Source: Archangium sp. (lineage in GTDB: Bacteria > Myxococcota > Myxococcia > Myxococcales > Myxococcaceae). Taken from it: a DNA stretch of 64,000 bases. Every line of letters begins with the position of its first letter. Position 1 is the stretch's first letter. This document shows positions 25,179 through 34,522 of this stretch, piece by piece. The position numbers were made by a program, and so were the translations under genes. The notes beneath the pieces were generated by a model. The model had not been told where the DNA came from. It was given only the letters and a program-made list of their open reading frames with translations, and did not search any database. The DNA lies in NCBI GenBank assembly GCA_030695565.1, contig JAUYRZ010000123.1, forward strand, positions 1 to 64,000, read 5' to 3'.

Positions 25179-26921
25179 ATGGACCAGGAACGCTTGGCGA
25201 CAGTGGCAGCTGCGTGGGCCGATGGTGATCCCGACAAGAGCACCGCGAACGAAGTGCGCGCGTTGCTGGCGAAGAAAGACTGGAAAGAGCTCGAAGAGCG
25301 TTTCGGCGCCTCACTCGAGTTCGGCACCGCCGGTTTGCGTGGTGTGCTCGGCGGCGGCACCAACCGCATGAACCTCGCGGTCGTGCGCCGCACCTCCGCG
25401 GGCCTCGCGCGGTACTTGAAGGCCACCGTGCCCGACATCGGGACCCGCGGCGTGGTCATCGGCCGCGACGGCCGCAACATGAGCCTCGAGTTCGCCCGGG
25501 AGACCGCGATGGTGCTCGCCGCCGAAGGCGTGCCCGCGCACGTGTTCGAAGATCTCGCCCCCACGCCGGTGACCGCCTTCGGCCTGGGCGCGGTGAAGGC
25601 GGCTGCCGCGGTGATGGTGACCGCGAGCCACAACCCGCCCGAGTACAACGGGTACAAGGTGTACTGGGGCAACGGCGCGCAGATCGTGCCCCCTCACGAC
25701 GGAGGCATCGCCGCTGCCATCGACGCCGTGGGACCCGCGAGCAGCATCGCGTTGATGGATGAAGCCACCGCCCGCAGCAAAGGCCTGTGGATCGACGTGC
25801 CCAAGTCCGTCGAGCGCCAGTACCTCGACGCGATCCTCGCGCTGCGGCCCACCAAGAAGACCGGCGAGCTCTCCATCGTCTACACCGCGATGCACGGCGT
25901 CGGTGGCCGTTGGGTCGTCGCCGCGCTGAAAGAGGCCGGCTTCAAGCACGTCGCCCCGGTGCCCCAGCAGCAGGAGCCCGACGGCGCCTTCCCCACGGTG
26001 CGGTTCCCCAACCCGGAAGAAAAGGGCGCGATGGATCTCTCCACCGCGCTCGCCGAGCAGGTGAAGGCCGACATCGTGCTGGCCAACGATCCCGACGCCG
26101 ATCGCCTCGCGGTGATGGCGCGCGACGATCAAGGCAAGCTGCGCATGCTCACCGGCAACGAAGTCGGCGTGCTGCTCGGCCACTTCATGCTCACCCAGGT
26201 GAAGACGCCCAACCCGCTGGTGGTCACCACCATCGTCTCCTCGGTTCAGCTCAAGGCGATCGCCGCCGCGAAGGGCGCCCGTTTCGAAGAGACGCTCACC
26301 GGCTTCAAGTGGATCGCCAACCGCGCGATGGAGCTGCTCCCCCAGGGCATCCACTTCGTCATGGGGTACGAAGAAGCGCTCGGCTACACGGTCGGCGATC
26401 TCGTGCGCGACAAGGACGGCGTCGGCGCAGCGCTGGTGCTGGCCGACATGGCCGCCTGGTGCAAGGCGCGCGGCACCACGTTGCTGGGCTACCTCGAAGA
26501 AGTGCAGCGTGAGCACGGCCTCTTCGTCGCCTCGCAGTTCAACGCCACGCTCGCCGGCACCAGCGGTGCGGCCACCATCCGCGCGGTGATGGAGGCGTTC
26601 CGCGCCAGGCCCATCTCCGCCATCGGCTCGCTGAAGGTGGAAGCGGCCAACGACTACCAGGCGCAGAGCCGGCAGCAGGGCGGCGCCACCACGAAGCTTG
26701 CGTTGCCGAAGTCGAACGTGCTCGCGTGGGAACTCGAAGGTGGGAGCCGGGTGACGCTCCGCCCGTCAGGCACGGAGCCCAAGATCAAGGTGTACTTCGA
26801 GTGGCGCGAGAACCTCGCCGCGGGTGAGCCCATGCCCGGCGCTCGCGCGCGCGCTCAGCAACAACTCACCGCGATGGAGACCGCCTTCCTCGCGCTCGCT
26901 CGTGAACGGGGTCTGCCTTGA
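25179..26921 (+). CDS. Phosphohexomutase (phosphoglucomutase/phosphomannomutase family)
   Basis: The protein has 580 residues. It moves phosphate between C6 and C1 of a hexose phosphate, feeding sugar-nucleotide synthesis. The alpha-D-phosphohexomutase motifs are intact: the phosphoserine loop TASHNPPEYNGYKVYW, the metal loop NDPDADRLAVM, the sugar-binding EEALGY and the phosphate-binding RPSGTEPKIKVYFEW. Length and motif spacing fit the PgcA/Pgm2-type subfamily (Bacillus-like) rather than the shorter AlgC type. The ATG at 25179 is chosen because the family N-terminus starts there. The stop overlaps the TTG start of the next gene (TTGA), so the two are likely co-translated. Confidence 0.88.
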   Translation: MDQERLATVAAAWADGDPDKSTANEVRALLAKKDWKELEERFGASLEFGTAGLRGVLGGGTNRMNLAVVRRTSAGLARYLKATVPDIGTRGVVIGRDGRNMSLEFARETAMVLAAEGVPAHVFEDLAPTPVTAFGLGAVKAAAAVMVTASHNPPEYNGYKVYWGNGAQIVPPHDGGIAAAIDAVGPASSIALMDEATARSKGLWIDVPKSVERQYLDAILALRPTKKTGELSIVYTAMHGVGGRWVVAALKEAGFKHVAPVPQQQEPDGAFPTVRFPNPEEKGAMDLSTALAEQVKADIVLANDPDADRLAVMARDDQGKLRMLTGNEVGVLLGHFMLTQVKTPNPLVVTTIVSSVQLKAIAAAKGARFEETLTGFKWIANRAMELLPQGIHFVMGYEEALGYTVGDLVRDKDGVGAALVLADMAAWCKARGTTLLGYLEEVQREHGLFVASQFNATLAGTSGAATIRAVMEAFRARPISAIGSLKVEAANDYQAQSRQQGGATTKLALPKSNVLAWELEGGSRVTLRPSGTEPKIKVYFEWRENLAAGEPMPGARARAQQQLTAMETAFLALARERGLP

Positions 26922-27574
26922 AGACGTTGTTGCTGTCGTTGCTCTGCGCGGGCGTGGCCCACGCAGAAGAATCGGTGAAGCTCGAAGCGCCGCGTGAAGA
27001 GAGCGGCCAGGCCTGGAGCGTGATCGGCCCCAAGACGCTCGCTCCCGGGGAGAACGCGCTCGAGGCGTACGCTGGGTATCCGTCGATCTCCGGCAGCTAC
27101 CTGCGCGGCGTCGCTTCGGGCATCAACGTCGGCGCGAAGGTGGGCTTCGTCTACGGCATCGAAGGCATGTTTCGCGAAGCGGGTCCGGGCTTCAAGGTGC
27201 AGGGCCTGCTCAAGTTCCGCCTGCTCGACTCAGGCCGCGTCTCGATGGGGCTGACCTTCGAACCGGGCGTGCTCTACCACTCGACTTTTCTGCAAGGCGC
27301 GCGGGTCGGCCTCACCTTTCCCATCGGCTTTCGCCTGGGCATCGTGGCCTCGAGCGCCATCACCATCGCGGTGTTGATCGATCTCCCCATGTGGGTCGAG
27401 TTCGGCACCTTCGGCGGGTTCAACCTGCCCATCCTCACCGGTGGCGGCGCGGAGTACTTCATCACCAGCCAGCTCGCCGCCTTCGTGCGCGCGCGCATCG
27501 GGCCGACCATCCGCACCAACCGGCCGGCCGAGGTGACCTTCGAAGGCTCCGTGGGTATCGGCTACCGCTTCTAA
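26918..27574 (+). CDS. Secreted or outer-membrane beta-barrel protein of unknown function
   Basis: The protein has 218 residues. The TTG start overlaps the preceding stop and opens a signal peptide (KTLLLSLLCAGVAHAEE). The mature part has repeated amphipathic strands with Gly and aromatic residues, a hydrophobic stretch (GIVASSAITIAVLIDLPMWVEF, partly shown) and ends in a barrel-type final strand (GSVGIGYRF, C-terminal Phe). An outer-membrane barrel is the most likely fold. Coupling to the phosphohexomutase suggests shared expression, but no functional link is shown. Confidence 0.65.
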   Translation: MKTLLLSLLCAGVAHAEESVKLEAPREESGQAWSVIGPKTLAPGENALEAYAGYPSISGSYLRGVASGINVGAKVGFVYGIEGMFREAGPGFKVQGLLKFRLLDSGRVSMGLTFEPGVLYHSTFLQGARVGLTFPIGFRLGIVASSAITIAVLIDLPMWVEFGTFGGFNLPILTGGGAEYFITSQLAAFVRARIGPTIRTNRPAEVTFEGSVGIGYRF

Positions 27575-27577
27575 AAC

Positions 27578-27620
27578 CCACCGTTCGAAGTGACCCCTCG
27601 ACTGCTCTCGGCTGAACGGG
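27578..27620. repeat. Dispersed intergenic repeat, family B
   Basis: CCACCGTTC at the left end is mirrored by GAACGG at 27614-27619, with a CGACTGCTCTCGGCT-like interior. Read on the other strand it matches the CCGTTC..CTGAGCGGAGTCGAG form at 36085. Copies are also at 36112 and 49879. Confidence 0.55.
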
Positions 27621-27670
27621 GCCCCTTCAATTGTCGAGGCACGAGGCCCTTCACGGGGCACGATGCGCCC

Positions 27671-28825
27671 GTGCCGAGCCACGAGGTCAGTCTGGAGCAA
27701 CAACAGCGCACGGAATTTCTCCGCTCGCTCAGCCGCGTGGGCACCACGTTCGCCCTGCTGCTCGTGCCCGGCTATGCGTTGGGCCTGCACTTCTACGCAG
27801 GCGCGCTGAGCCTGATTCTCGCCGCGCTGATCTTCGCGCTGTTGCCGTGGATCGCCCGGCGCACCAGCATTGCGGTCTCTGCGCACCTCGCCGCGCTCGC
27901 GTTCACCGGCGGTGTATCTATCTTCGCGTTCGTGCGAGGTGACCTTCCGCTGGGCGCCCTGGTGTTCTTGATCCTGAGCCCCGTGGTGCTCGCCTACCTG
28001 GTTGGTCCGAAGGCCGCGATGGGCTGGGCGCTGGTCGGCGTGATCGTGATCGGCGTGGTGCTCTGGCGCGTCGAGACCGGGCGCGCGCACACGCTTGCCC
28101 AACTGGAGACGCCCGAGGCGCTGGCGCAGAAGAACGGGTTCGAGGCGTTCGGGCTGATCGGCATGCTGCTGTTGATGACCAGCATGGCGTTGAGCGTGGA
28201 TCGCCGGCGCCGCGTGGTGGAGCAAGAACGCTTGCGCCTGCTCAAGGAACTCAATGAACGCGCGGCCGGGGCACGCCTGGGCCGGCTCGCTTCAGGCGTG
28301 GCGCATGAGATCAACAACCCGCTCGCGTGGATGACCAGCGGCCTCTCGTTCCTGCAGGAGCGCTTCAGCAACGATCCCGACCCCGAGGTCGGCGAGGTGA
28401 TCGGCGACGTGGTGCAAGGCGCACAGCGGCTGGCGGTGATCGTGTCTGATCTGCAGGCCGTCTCGTATCGCGACACCCTGCCGACCGATGCAGCCGACCC
28501 TGTGCGGGTGCTGCGCATCGTGAAGAGCCTGGCCACCGCTGAAGTGGGGCGGCGCGGCGTGCTCAAGGTCGAGACACCCGCTCACCTGCCTCGCATTCGC
28601 GGCAACGAAGGCGCGCTCGCCGAGCTGCTGCTGGAGCTGGTGCTGGATTCGACCAGCAAGGACGTGCTGCTGAACGCCGAGTCGCTGGAGGGACGCGTGG
28701 TGTTCCTGCTCAGCCCCGTCATCGCCACCGAGTTCGACCGCGCTCGCAGCATGCTCTCCACCTGGGGTGGCGGGGTCGAGGTCATCGCCGGTGTCGCGCG
28801 GCTCTCACTTCCCCACGCTCAGTAG
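27671..28825 (+). CDS. Membrane sensor histidine-kinase-like protein with degenerate ATPase domain
   Basis: The protein has 384 residues from a GTG at 27671; upstream codons fall in a family B repeat. Six or so hydrophobic segments fill residues 20-175. A linker helix (RRRRVVEQERLRLLKEL) leads to a dimerisation/phosphoacceptor helix with a clear H-box, LASGVAHEINNPLAWM, acceptor His212. The following region should hold the ATP-binding N, G1, F and G2 boxes. Instead there is ELLLELVLDSTSKDVLL in place of the N-box and no DxGxG or GxGLGL motif before the protein ends. It is therefore probably unable to phosphorylate itself. It may act as a sensor scaffold or accept phosphate from another kinase. 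Its last seven bases overlap the convergent VWA gene. Confidence 0.75.
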   Translation: MPSHEVSLEQQQRTEFLRSLSRVGTTFALLLVPGYALGLHFYAGALSLILAALIFALLPWIARRTSIAVSAHLAALAFTGGVSIFAFVRGDLPLGALVFLILSPVVLAYLVGPKAAMGWALVGVIVIGVVLWRVETGRAHTLAQLETPEALAQKNGFEAFGLIGMLLLMTSMALSVDRRRRVVEQERLRLLKELNERAAGARLGRLASGVAHEINNPLAWMTSGLSFLQERFSNDPDPEVGEVIGDVVQGAQRLAVIVSDLQAVSYRDTLPTDAADPVRVLRIVKSLATAEVGRRGVLKVETPAHLPRIRGNEGALAELLLELVLDSTSKDVLLNAESLEGRVVFLLSPVIATEFDRARSMLSTWGGGVEVIAGVARLSLPHAQ

Positions 28826-30270
28826 AGCGAGGCGCCTCGGCCACTCGAGCGCAGTGACTCGCTCTTCATCTGCTTGACCGCCTCGCGACGCTGCTCGGGC
28901 GCGGCCGTCGGCGCGGAAGTGGAGAGCCCGTAGATGGCGCTGTTGGTGGCGCGTTCATCGGCCATCGAGCCCTGGCCAGCCACCTCGTCGGCTTCGAAGA
29001 AGATGGCATCGTTGTCCTTCAGGCGGCGCTTGGCGCCCGCGAAGTCGCCCTGGTCGATGGCCTCGGCCGCCTTCTGGTAATTCACTGCGGCGCGCGCCTT
29101 GTTCGCCATCACCACGGCGCCCTTGTCGCGTTTGCCCAGCGCCAGGGTGTTGTCTTCGGTGACCATCGCCGCGAGCGAGAGCCGTGCGTCGGCCGGCTTC
29201 TCGGTCAGCAGGTCGGTGTACGTGAGCTGGAAGCCCGCGATGTCCACCGAACCGGTGCGCACCGAAGGCGACGCAGTGAGGTGCACCACCAGCTTCTCCA
29301 CTTGCCGCGCGGAGAAGTCGGGCAGGGTGATGGTGACCGTGTTGCCGAGCTGCGAGACCGGGCGGCCGTAGACCTCCACGAAACGCACGCCGTCGGGCAG
29401 GGTGAAGCTCAGGTTCGCGGTGCGGGCCACCATGGTGCCGGCCTGCTCGAGATCACGCTGAAACAACTGCGCCGTGGCCGAGGCGTTGTTGATGAAGCCG
29501 TACGAGCCACCACCCACGTCGGCCAGCCGCTGCATCAGATCTTCGTTGAAGTCCGAGCCCACGCCCAGCGAGGTGACCGAGATGCCCGAGTCACGAATGC
29601 GGCGCACCACGTTGATCAGGCCCTGCGAGCTGGTGATGCCCACGGTCGGCTGACCATCGGAGAGCAGCAGCAGGCGGTTGACCCGGAAGTCCGACTTCGC
29701 GCGTTCGATGTGCTTCTGCCCCACCGCGAGGCCGTCACCGATGTTGGTACCACCTTCGTCGACGATGTTGGCGATGTAGCGGCGCAGCTTGAGCTTGTTC
29801 TCCGGGGTGGCGAAGAGGCCGCCCAGCGCGCTCACGTCGGTGCCGTAGTGCACCACCGAGATGCGGTCGTCGTCGTTGAGCAGCTCCACCAGGCGCTGTG
29901 CGGCGGTGCGCGCGTTCTGAATCTTCGCGCCCGACATCGAGCCGGAGCGATCGATCACCAGGGCCAGGTTCACCGGCGCGCGCTTGGCGCCGGGCACGTC
30001 GACCGCGCTCACCTCGAGGGTGGCGAAGACGTCGCTGGTGCCGGGCACCAGGTAGGGGTGCGAGAGGCGGCCGGTCAACGTGAGCGACCCCGGGTTCGTC
30101 ACGGCCACGGGAACAGGGACCGGGACCGGTTCGATGGGGGGCGGGGGCGTGTTGATCACCACCGGCGGGCTCACCGTGGGGGTGGGGCCCGACAGGCGGG
30201 GCAGGCCGACGACGACGGCCAGGAGGAGAAGAACAGCCGCTGCACCAAGGAAAGCGCTCGTCCGGTTCAT
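28819..30270 (-). CDS. von Willebrand factor A domain protein, membrane-anchored
   Basis: The protein has 483 residues. An N-terminal helix (FLGAAAVLLLLAVVVGLP) anchors it to the inner membrane, followed by a Pro/Val linker (PPPPIEPVPVPVPVAV) and a VIT/beta-rich piece. The VWA domain is at about 95-280 and has a complete MIDAS metal site: DRSGSMS, the Thr in GGTNIGDG and the Asp in LLLSDGQP. A second beta domain and a helical tail with RREAVKQMKSESLRSSGRG follow. It resembles VWA/YfbK-type periplasmic proteins that bind partners through a metal ion. The gene runs convergently into the degenerate kinase and divergently from the kinase at 30382. Confidence 0.88.
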   Translation of the reverse strand: MNRTSAFLGAAAVLLLLAVVVGLPRLSGPTPTVSPPVVINTPPPPIEPVPVPVPVAVTNPGSLTLTGRLSHPYLVPGTSDVFATLEVSAVDVPGAKRAPVNLALVIDRSGSMSGAKIQNARTAAQRLVELLNDDDRISVVHYGTDVSALGGLFATPENKLKLRRYIANIVDEGGTNIGDGLAVGQKHIERAKSDFRVNRLLLLSDGQPTVGITSSQGLINVVRRIRDSGISVTSLGVGSDFNEDLMQRLADVGGGSYGFINNASATAQLFQRDLEQAGTMVARTANLSFTLPDGVRFVEVYGRPVSQLGNTVTITLPDFSARQVEKLVVHLTASPSVRTGSVDIAGFQLTYTDLLTEKPADARLSLAAMVTEDNTLALGKRDKGAVVMANKARAAVNYQKAAEAIDQGDFAGAKRRLKDNDAIFFEADEVAGQGSMADERATNSAIYGLSTSAPTAAPEQRREAVKQMKSESLRSSGRGASLY

Positions 30271-30381
30271 GGGACGCCTTCAAACGGGCGGCGCCAGAAA
30301 CGGATCTGAGCGGTGGTGCATTCATCGAAAACCACCAAGAATCGAGCGGTTCGCCCCCGCGGAACCGGAAAGAAGGCCGAA

Positions 30382-33285
30382 GTGACCGAACGTGAGGACC
30401 TGGGCAAGACGCTCCCGCGCACCGGCTCGAGCCCGGTGGTGAAGCCGGGCGAGACCGAGCGCCACGTGCTCCCCACCCAGAGTGAAGGCCGCTACACGCT
30501 GCCCGAAGGCCAGGTCGACCCCGAGCTCGGCCGCGGTGGCATGGGGCGGGTGCTCACCCTGGTCGATACCCATCTCCGGCGAGAGGTGGCCGTCAAAGAG
30601 CTGTTGCTGGAGCACACGGCCGAACGCAGCTCGACGGGGCCGCTGCTCGAGAACCTCTTCGTGCGCGAAGCCCGCGTGCTCGCCCTGCTGGAGCACCCCG
30701 GTGTGGTGCCGGTGTACGAGCTGGGCCGGCGGGTTGACGGCACACCGTATTACTCCATGCGGCGCATCCGCGGCCGCTCCCTGGCCGCCGAGCTCGAGGC
30801 CTGCGCCAACCTCGATGAGCGCCTCGCGCTGCTCTCTCACTTCATCGACGTGGTGCAGACGGTGGGCTTCGCGCACAGCAAGAGCGTGGTGCATCGCGAT
30901 CTCAAACCCGAGAACGTGATGGTCAGCCGCTTCGGTGAGACGCAGGTGATCGACTGGGGCCTCGCGCTGGTGGGCAATGAGCCCATCGAAGGCGGCATCA
31001 TCGCGGGTACTCCTTCGTACATGGCGCCCGAGCAGGCGGCCGGCGTGTCGGTCGACGCGCGCAGCGACGTGTGGGCGCTCGGCGTGATGCTGTACGAGCT
31101 GCTCACCGGTCAGCTGCCGTTCGAAGGCGCGGGACCGACGCAGATCCTCGACGCGGTTCGCACCAGCCCGATTCCGCGGGTGAAGGAGCACGAACCGCAG
31201 GCGCCTCCTGCGCTGCTGGCCGTGGTGGACAAGGCGCTCGAGCGCGATCCTTCTCGCCGGTATCAAGACGCCGGTGCGATGGCCGACGCCCTGGAAGCAG
31301 CGCAACGTGCGCGTGCGCCACGCCCCGTAGCGCTGCTGATCACCGCCGCGAGCCTGGGCGTGCTCGCGCTGCTCTTCGGTGCGTGGGCGCTCACCTCTTC
31401 CCTTCGCGTCGATGACGCCCGGCGTGATGCGCGCATCGCCGTCGATGATGCGCAGCGCGCGTCTGTCGAAGCGCAGGCCACCGCGGCGCTGGCGGCCTTC
31501 CGCGATCGCGACACCCTGCTGGCGAAGAAGACCGCCGAGCCGGTCGCCTCGCATCCACTCGCGCGCGGCGTGTTGTGGCTCGCCGAAGAACGCGGCGTTC
31601 CCGAGTCTTTGTGGAACGTAAAGATCCCCGCGGGCTGCTCTTCGCTCGCCGCTGCGGGTACCACCGTCGCCTGCGCCACGCTCAATGGGTTGCTCCTGTT
31701 CGGCGCTGATGGTGCAGCGCTCGGTGAACTCTCCATCGGTCCGCGCGGGTGGCAACACGCGGTGCTCGCGCTCAACGAGAACGAGCTCGTCTCGGGTGGC
31801 GACGACCGGCTGCTCCACTATTGGGACGTGACCGCGAAGAAGGAGCTGCGCCACGTCGAAGGGTTCTCCGCGCCCATTCGTTCGCTGGGTTTCGATGGCA
31901 CCGATGTGCTGGTCGGCCTGGGGGATGGCGAAGTGATGCGGGTCACGCCTGACGGAACCATCAGCTCGGTCACCAAACATCCGCGGCTGGTCTCTGCAGT
32001 GGCCGGTACGCCAGGCCAGGTCGCTTCGGTGTCGGAAGGATTGCTCCGCGTCTCGGGCAGCGTGCCGATGGAGCTCGATCGGCACGTCGGCGCCGTGGCT
32101 GCGCTCTCCTCGACGGATCTGGTGCTGGGCGTGGAGCGCTCGGTGCTGGTGGTGCACGACGGCCAGGCGAGCCGCGTCTCGTCAGGTCATCGCGATGACG
32201 TGACCGCGGTGGCGGTGGTGCCGGCGGACGATGTGAATCCTTCGCGCCTGGTGAGTGGTAGCGCTGACGGCACGGTGCGCTGGTGGTTCTCCGATGGCAC
32301 GCTCGAAGGAATGCTCTCGGGGTTTGCGCCCGGCGTGCAAAGCCTCACCGCGACCCCTGATGGACGGCTGCTGGTGGCCACGAAACAACGCAGACTCGAA
32401 GCGTGGCGGTTGCCTGCGCGCGCCCGGCCCGCGGATGCCATCGGCGTTCCTTCCGCGCACGCGTGGTGGCCGAATGGCGGGCTCGTCTCGGGCTATCGCG
32501 ATGGTCACGTCCGCAGGCTCGATCCCGAGACAGGCGAGGTCAGAGAACTCGAGGCCCGTCACAACGGCCCGGTGCGCGGCGTGGCGCGGGTGTTCGGCCC
32601 CGAGTCGGCTGACAGCGTGCGCTTCATCTCGGTGGGCGACGACGGCCAGGTGCTCGCTCAACATTGGAACGGATCGGTCGAGCCGCTCGACACCCTCGTG
32701 GGTGCCCGGGTGATCGCGGTGGCCACCTCGCGCGTCGGCGACCTCGCGGCGTGGGCGGCCGATGATGGTACGCGGGTGCTCTGGAGCCTCGCGTTCAACA
32801 AAGAGATCTTCCGCGAGAAGGACACCCTGGTGCGCTCGTTGATGTTCTCCAACGACGGCAAGACCCTCGCGGTGGGCCGGGAGGACAAACACGTGCAGCT
32901 GCTCGACGCGGCGACTGGCAAAGAAACCCGCCTGCTCGACCCCATCGACAGCGCCGTCACCGCGCTCGCTTTTTCCCCTGACGGTGCATTCCTCGTGGGC
33001 GGATCGGCAGAGGGCCGTGTGACGTTGTGGGATCTCGGAGCGCCTCGCGTGTTGCGAACGTGGAATCAGCCCGCCGCACGGGTCTCAACGCTCGATTTTC
33101 ACTCTGATGGGAAACTCGTCGCAGCCGGGAGCGATGATGGGAGTGCGTGGCTTTTCTCCGCTCCCGATGGTGCTCTGTTGGGCCAGGTCCCCGGGGATTC
33201 AGGGGATGTCCTGCTGGTGGCCTTCACTGAAGACTCACTGTTGGTCGTTGGGAGTGATCGAGTGGCGCATCACCTACACCCATGA
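30382..33285 (+). CDS. Serine/threonine protein kinase with C-terminal WD40-type beta-propeller
   Basis: The protein has about 967 residues from the GTG at 30382 (AAGAAGG six bases upstream); a GTG at 30313 would add 23 basic residues. The kinase domain is near residues 40-310: GRGGMGRV, VAVKELLL, catalytic loop HRDLKPENV, DWG, GTPSYMAPEQA and DVWALGVMLYELLTG. A single membrane helix (PVALLITAASLGVLALLFGAW) follows, then a helical linker and an extracytoplasmic propeller of repeated WD-like blades (SGGDDRLLHYWD, SGSADGTVRWW, GGSAEGRVTLWD, AGSDDGSAWLF). It is probably a receptor-type kinase whose propeller senses a ligand or partner. HRD, DWG and the Lys are intact. The target is unknown; the PP2C/STAS genes lie directly downstream. 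Confidence 0.9.
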   Translation: MTEREDLGKTLPRTGSSPVVKPGETERHVLPTQSEGRYTLPEGQVDPELGRGGMGRVLTLVDTHLRREVAVKELLLEHTAERSSTGPLLENLFVREARVLALLEHPGVVPVYELGRRVDGTPYYSMRRIRGRSLAAELEACANLDERLALLSHFIDVVQTVGFAHSKSVVHRDLKPENVMVSRFGETQVIDWGLALVGNEPIEGGIIAGTPSYMAPEQAAGVSVDARSDVWALGVMLYELLTGQLPFEGAGPTQILDAVRTSPIPRVKEHEPQAPPALLAVVDKALERDPSRRYQDAGAMADALEAAQRARAPRPVALLITAASLGVLALLFGAWALTSSLRVDDARRDARIAVDDAQRASVEAQATAALAAFRDRDTLLAKKTAEPVASHPLARGVLWLAEERGVPESLWNVKIPAGCSSLAAAGTTVACATLNGLLLFGADGAALGELSIGPRGWQHAVLALNENELVSGGDDRLLHYWDVTAKKELRHVEGFSAPIRSLGFDGTDVLVGLGDGEVMRVTPDGTISSVTKHPRLVSAVAGTPGQVASVSEGLLRVSGSVPMELDRHVGAVAALSSTDLVLGVERSVLVVHDGQASRVSSGHRDDVTAVAVVPADDVNPSRLVSGSADGTVRWWFSDGTLEGMLSGFAPGVQSLTATPDGRLLVATKQRRLEAWRLPARARPADAIGVPSAHAWWPNGGLVSGYRDGHVRRLDPETGEVRELEARHNGPVRGVARVFGPESADSVRFISVGDDGQVLAQHWNGSVEPLDTLVGARVIAVATSRVGDLAAWAADDGTRVLWSLAFNKEIFREKDTLVRSLMFSNDGKTLAVGREDKHVQLLDAATGKETRLLDPIDSAVTALAFSPDGAFLVGGSAEGRVTLWDLGAPRVLRTWNQPAARVSTLDFHSDGKLVAAGSDDGSAWLFSAPDGALLGQVPGDSGDVLLVAFTEDSLLVVGSDRVAHHLHP

Positions 33286-33349
33286 AGAGGACTTCACGAC
33301 GCAGCACGTCACGCACCCTGTGCGCAGGCCCGTTAGGGTTTGGAGAGTC

Positions 33350-34522
33350 ATGGAAGCCCTGAAGCGGATCCTCGTCATCGACGATGCCGAAGACGTCCGC
33401 GTGCTCGTGCAACGTCAACTGGTGCACCTCGGGTACGAGGCGCAAGGCGCGGGTAACGGCGTTGAAGGATTGGAGTCCATCGCGGCGAACCCGCCGGATC
33501 TGGTGGTCTGCGATCTGCGCATGCCCCACCTCGACGGCCTGGGGGTGCTCAGCGTGTTGCGCGAGCGCTACCCCTTGTTGCCGGTGGTGGTGATGTCGGG
33601 TGAAGGGCTGCTCAACGACGCGGTGAGCGCGCTGCGGCTCGGCGCGTGGGACTACATCAGCAAGCCGATCGCGGGCATGGCGGTGCTTCAACTGGCGGTC
33701 AGCAAGGCGCTCGAGAAGGCCGAGCTGATTCGGGAGAACCAGCGGCAGCGGCAGAAGCTCGAACTGGTGTACCGCGAGCTGGCCGATGATCAGGACGCCG
33801 GCCGACGGCTTCAGCTGGGGTTGTTGCCCGAGAATGGCCGCAGGCTGGGCTCGTTCACGCTGACCCGCGAGCTGTTGCCGTCGTCGTATCTGAGCGGCGA
33901 CTTTCTCGACACCTTCGTCATCGACTCGAACCGCTGGGGCTTCTACCTCGCCGACGTCGCGGGCCACGGCGTGCCTTCTGCGCTGGTGACGGTGATGTTG
34001 CGCACGCTGGTCGATCGCCAGGTGCTCTCCGCTCACAGCGGTGACAGCGCCATCCTCGCGCCTTCGCGGTTCTTGAAGGAGCTCAACAGCGCGCTGCTGC
34101 GCCAGGGCCACGAGAAACACGTCGCGCTGTTCTACGGATTGGTCGACGAAGAGCGGCAGCAATTGCGCTGCGCCAACGCGGGCTGCTTCCCGTGGCCCAT
34201 CCTGATCCAATCGGGCAAGGCCATCCCCCTCGAACTGCCGGGCATGCCATTGGGTTTGATGACCACGGCTGATTACGAAGAGAGGTCCTATGAACTCACG
34301 GCCGATGCCTCCCTGGTTGCCTGTACTGACGGTGTCTTCGAGGTGATGGGCTCGGGTACGGTGGACGAGAAGAGCCAACGCATCGCCGAGGCGGCACGGT
34401 ACGCCAACTCGGCTGCAGAGCTGGTGAAGGCGCTGGACGTGGGGACGATGGCCGTTCGCCCGGACGATGTCGCCGTGATGATGTTGAAACGAGGAGGCGC
34501 CCATGCGGTACGGACATCGTGA
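33350..34522 (+). CDS. Receiver domain fused to PP2C-type phosphatase (RsbU-like)
   Basis: The protein has 390 residues with GGAGAG just before the ATG. The N-terminal receiver domain (5-120) has VIDDAED, the phosphorylatable Asp in VCDLRMPHLDG, a Ser in VVMSGEG and Lys in ISKPI. A helical linker (LIRENQRQRQKLELVYREL) leads to the SpoIIE/RsbU phosphatase domain with metal-ligand motifs YLSGDFLDTF, ADVAGHGVPSALV and TDGVFEVMG, and the final PDDVAVMML. Such proteins dephosphorylate a STAS anti-sigma antagonist when the receiver is activated. The STAS gene overlaps its 3' end by 20 bases, which strongly supports this partnership. Confidence 0.9.
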   Translation: MEALKRILVIDDAEDVRVLVQRQLVHLGYEAQGAGNGVEGLESIAANPPDLVVCDLRMPHLDGLGVLSVLRERYPLLPVVVMSGEGLLNDAVSALRLGAWDYISKPIAGMAVLQLAVSKALEKAELIRENQRQRQKLELVYRELADDQDAGRRLQLGLLPENGRRLGSFTLTRELLPSSYLSGDFLDTFVIDSNRWGFYLADVAGHGVPSALVTVMLRTLVDRQVLSAHSGDSAILAPSRFLKELNSALLRQGHEKHVALFYGLVDEERQQLRCANAGCFPWPILIQSGKAIPLELPGMPLGLMTTADYEERSYELTADASLVACTDGVFEVMGSGTVDEKSQRIAEAARYANSAAELVKALDVGTMAVRPDDVAVMMLKRGGAHAVRTS

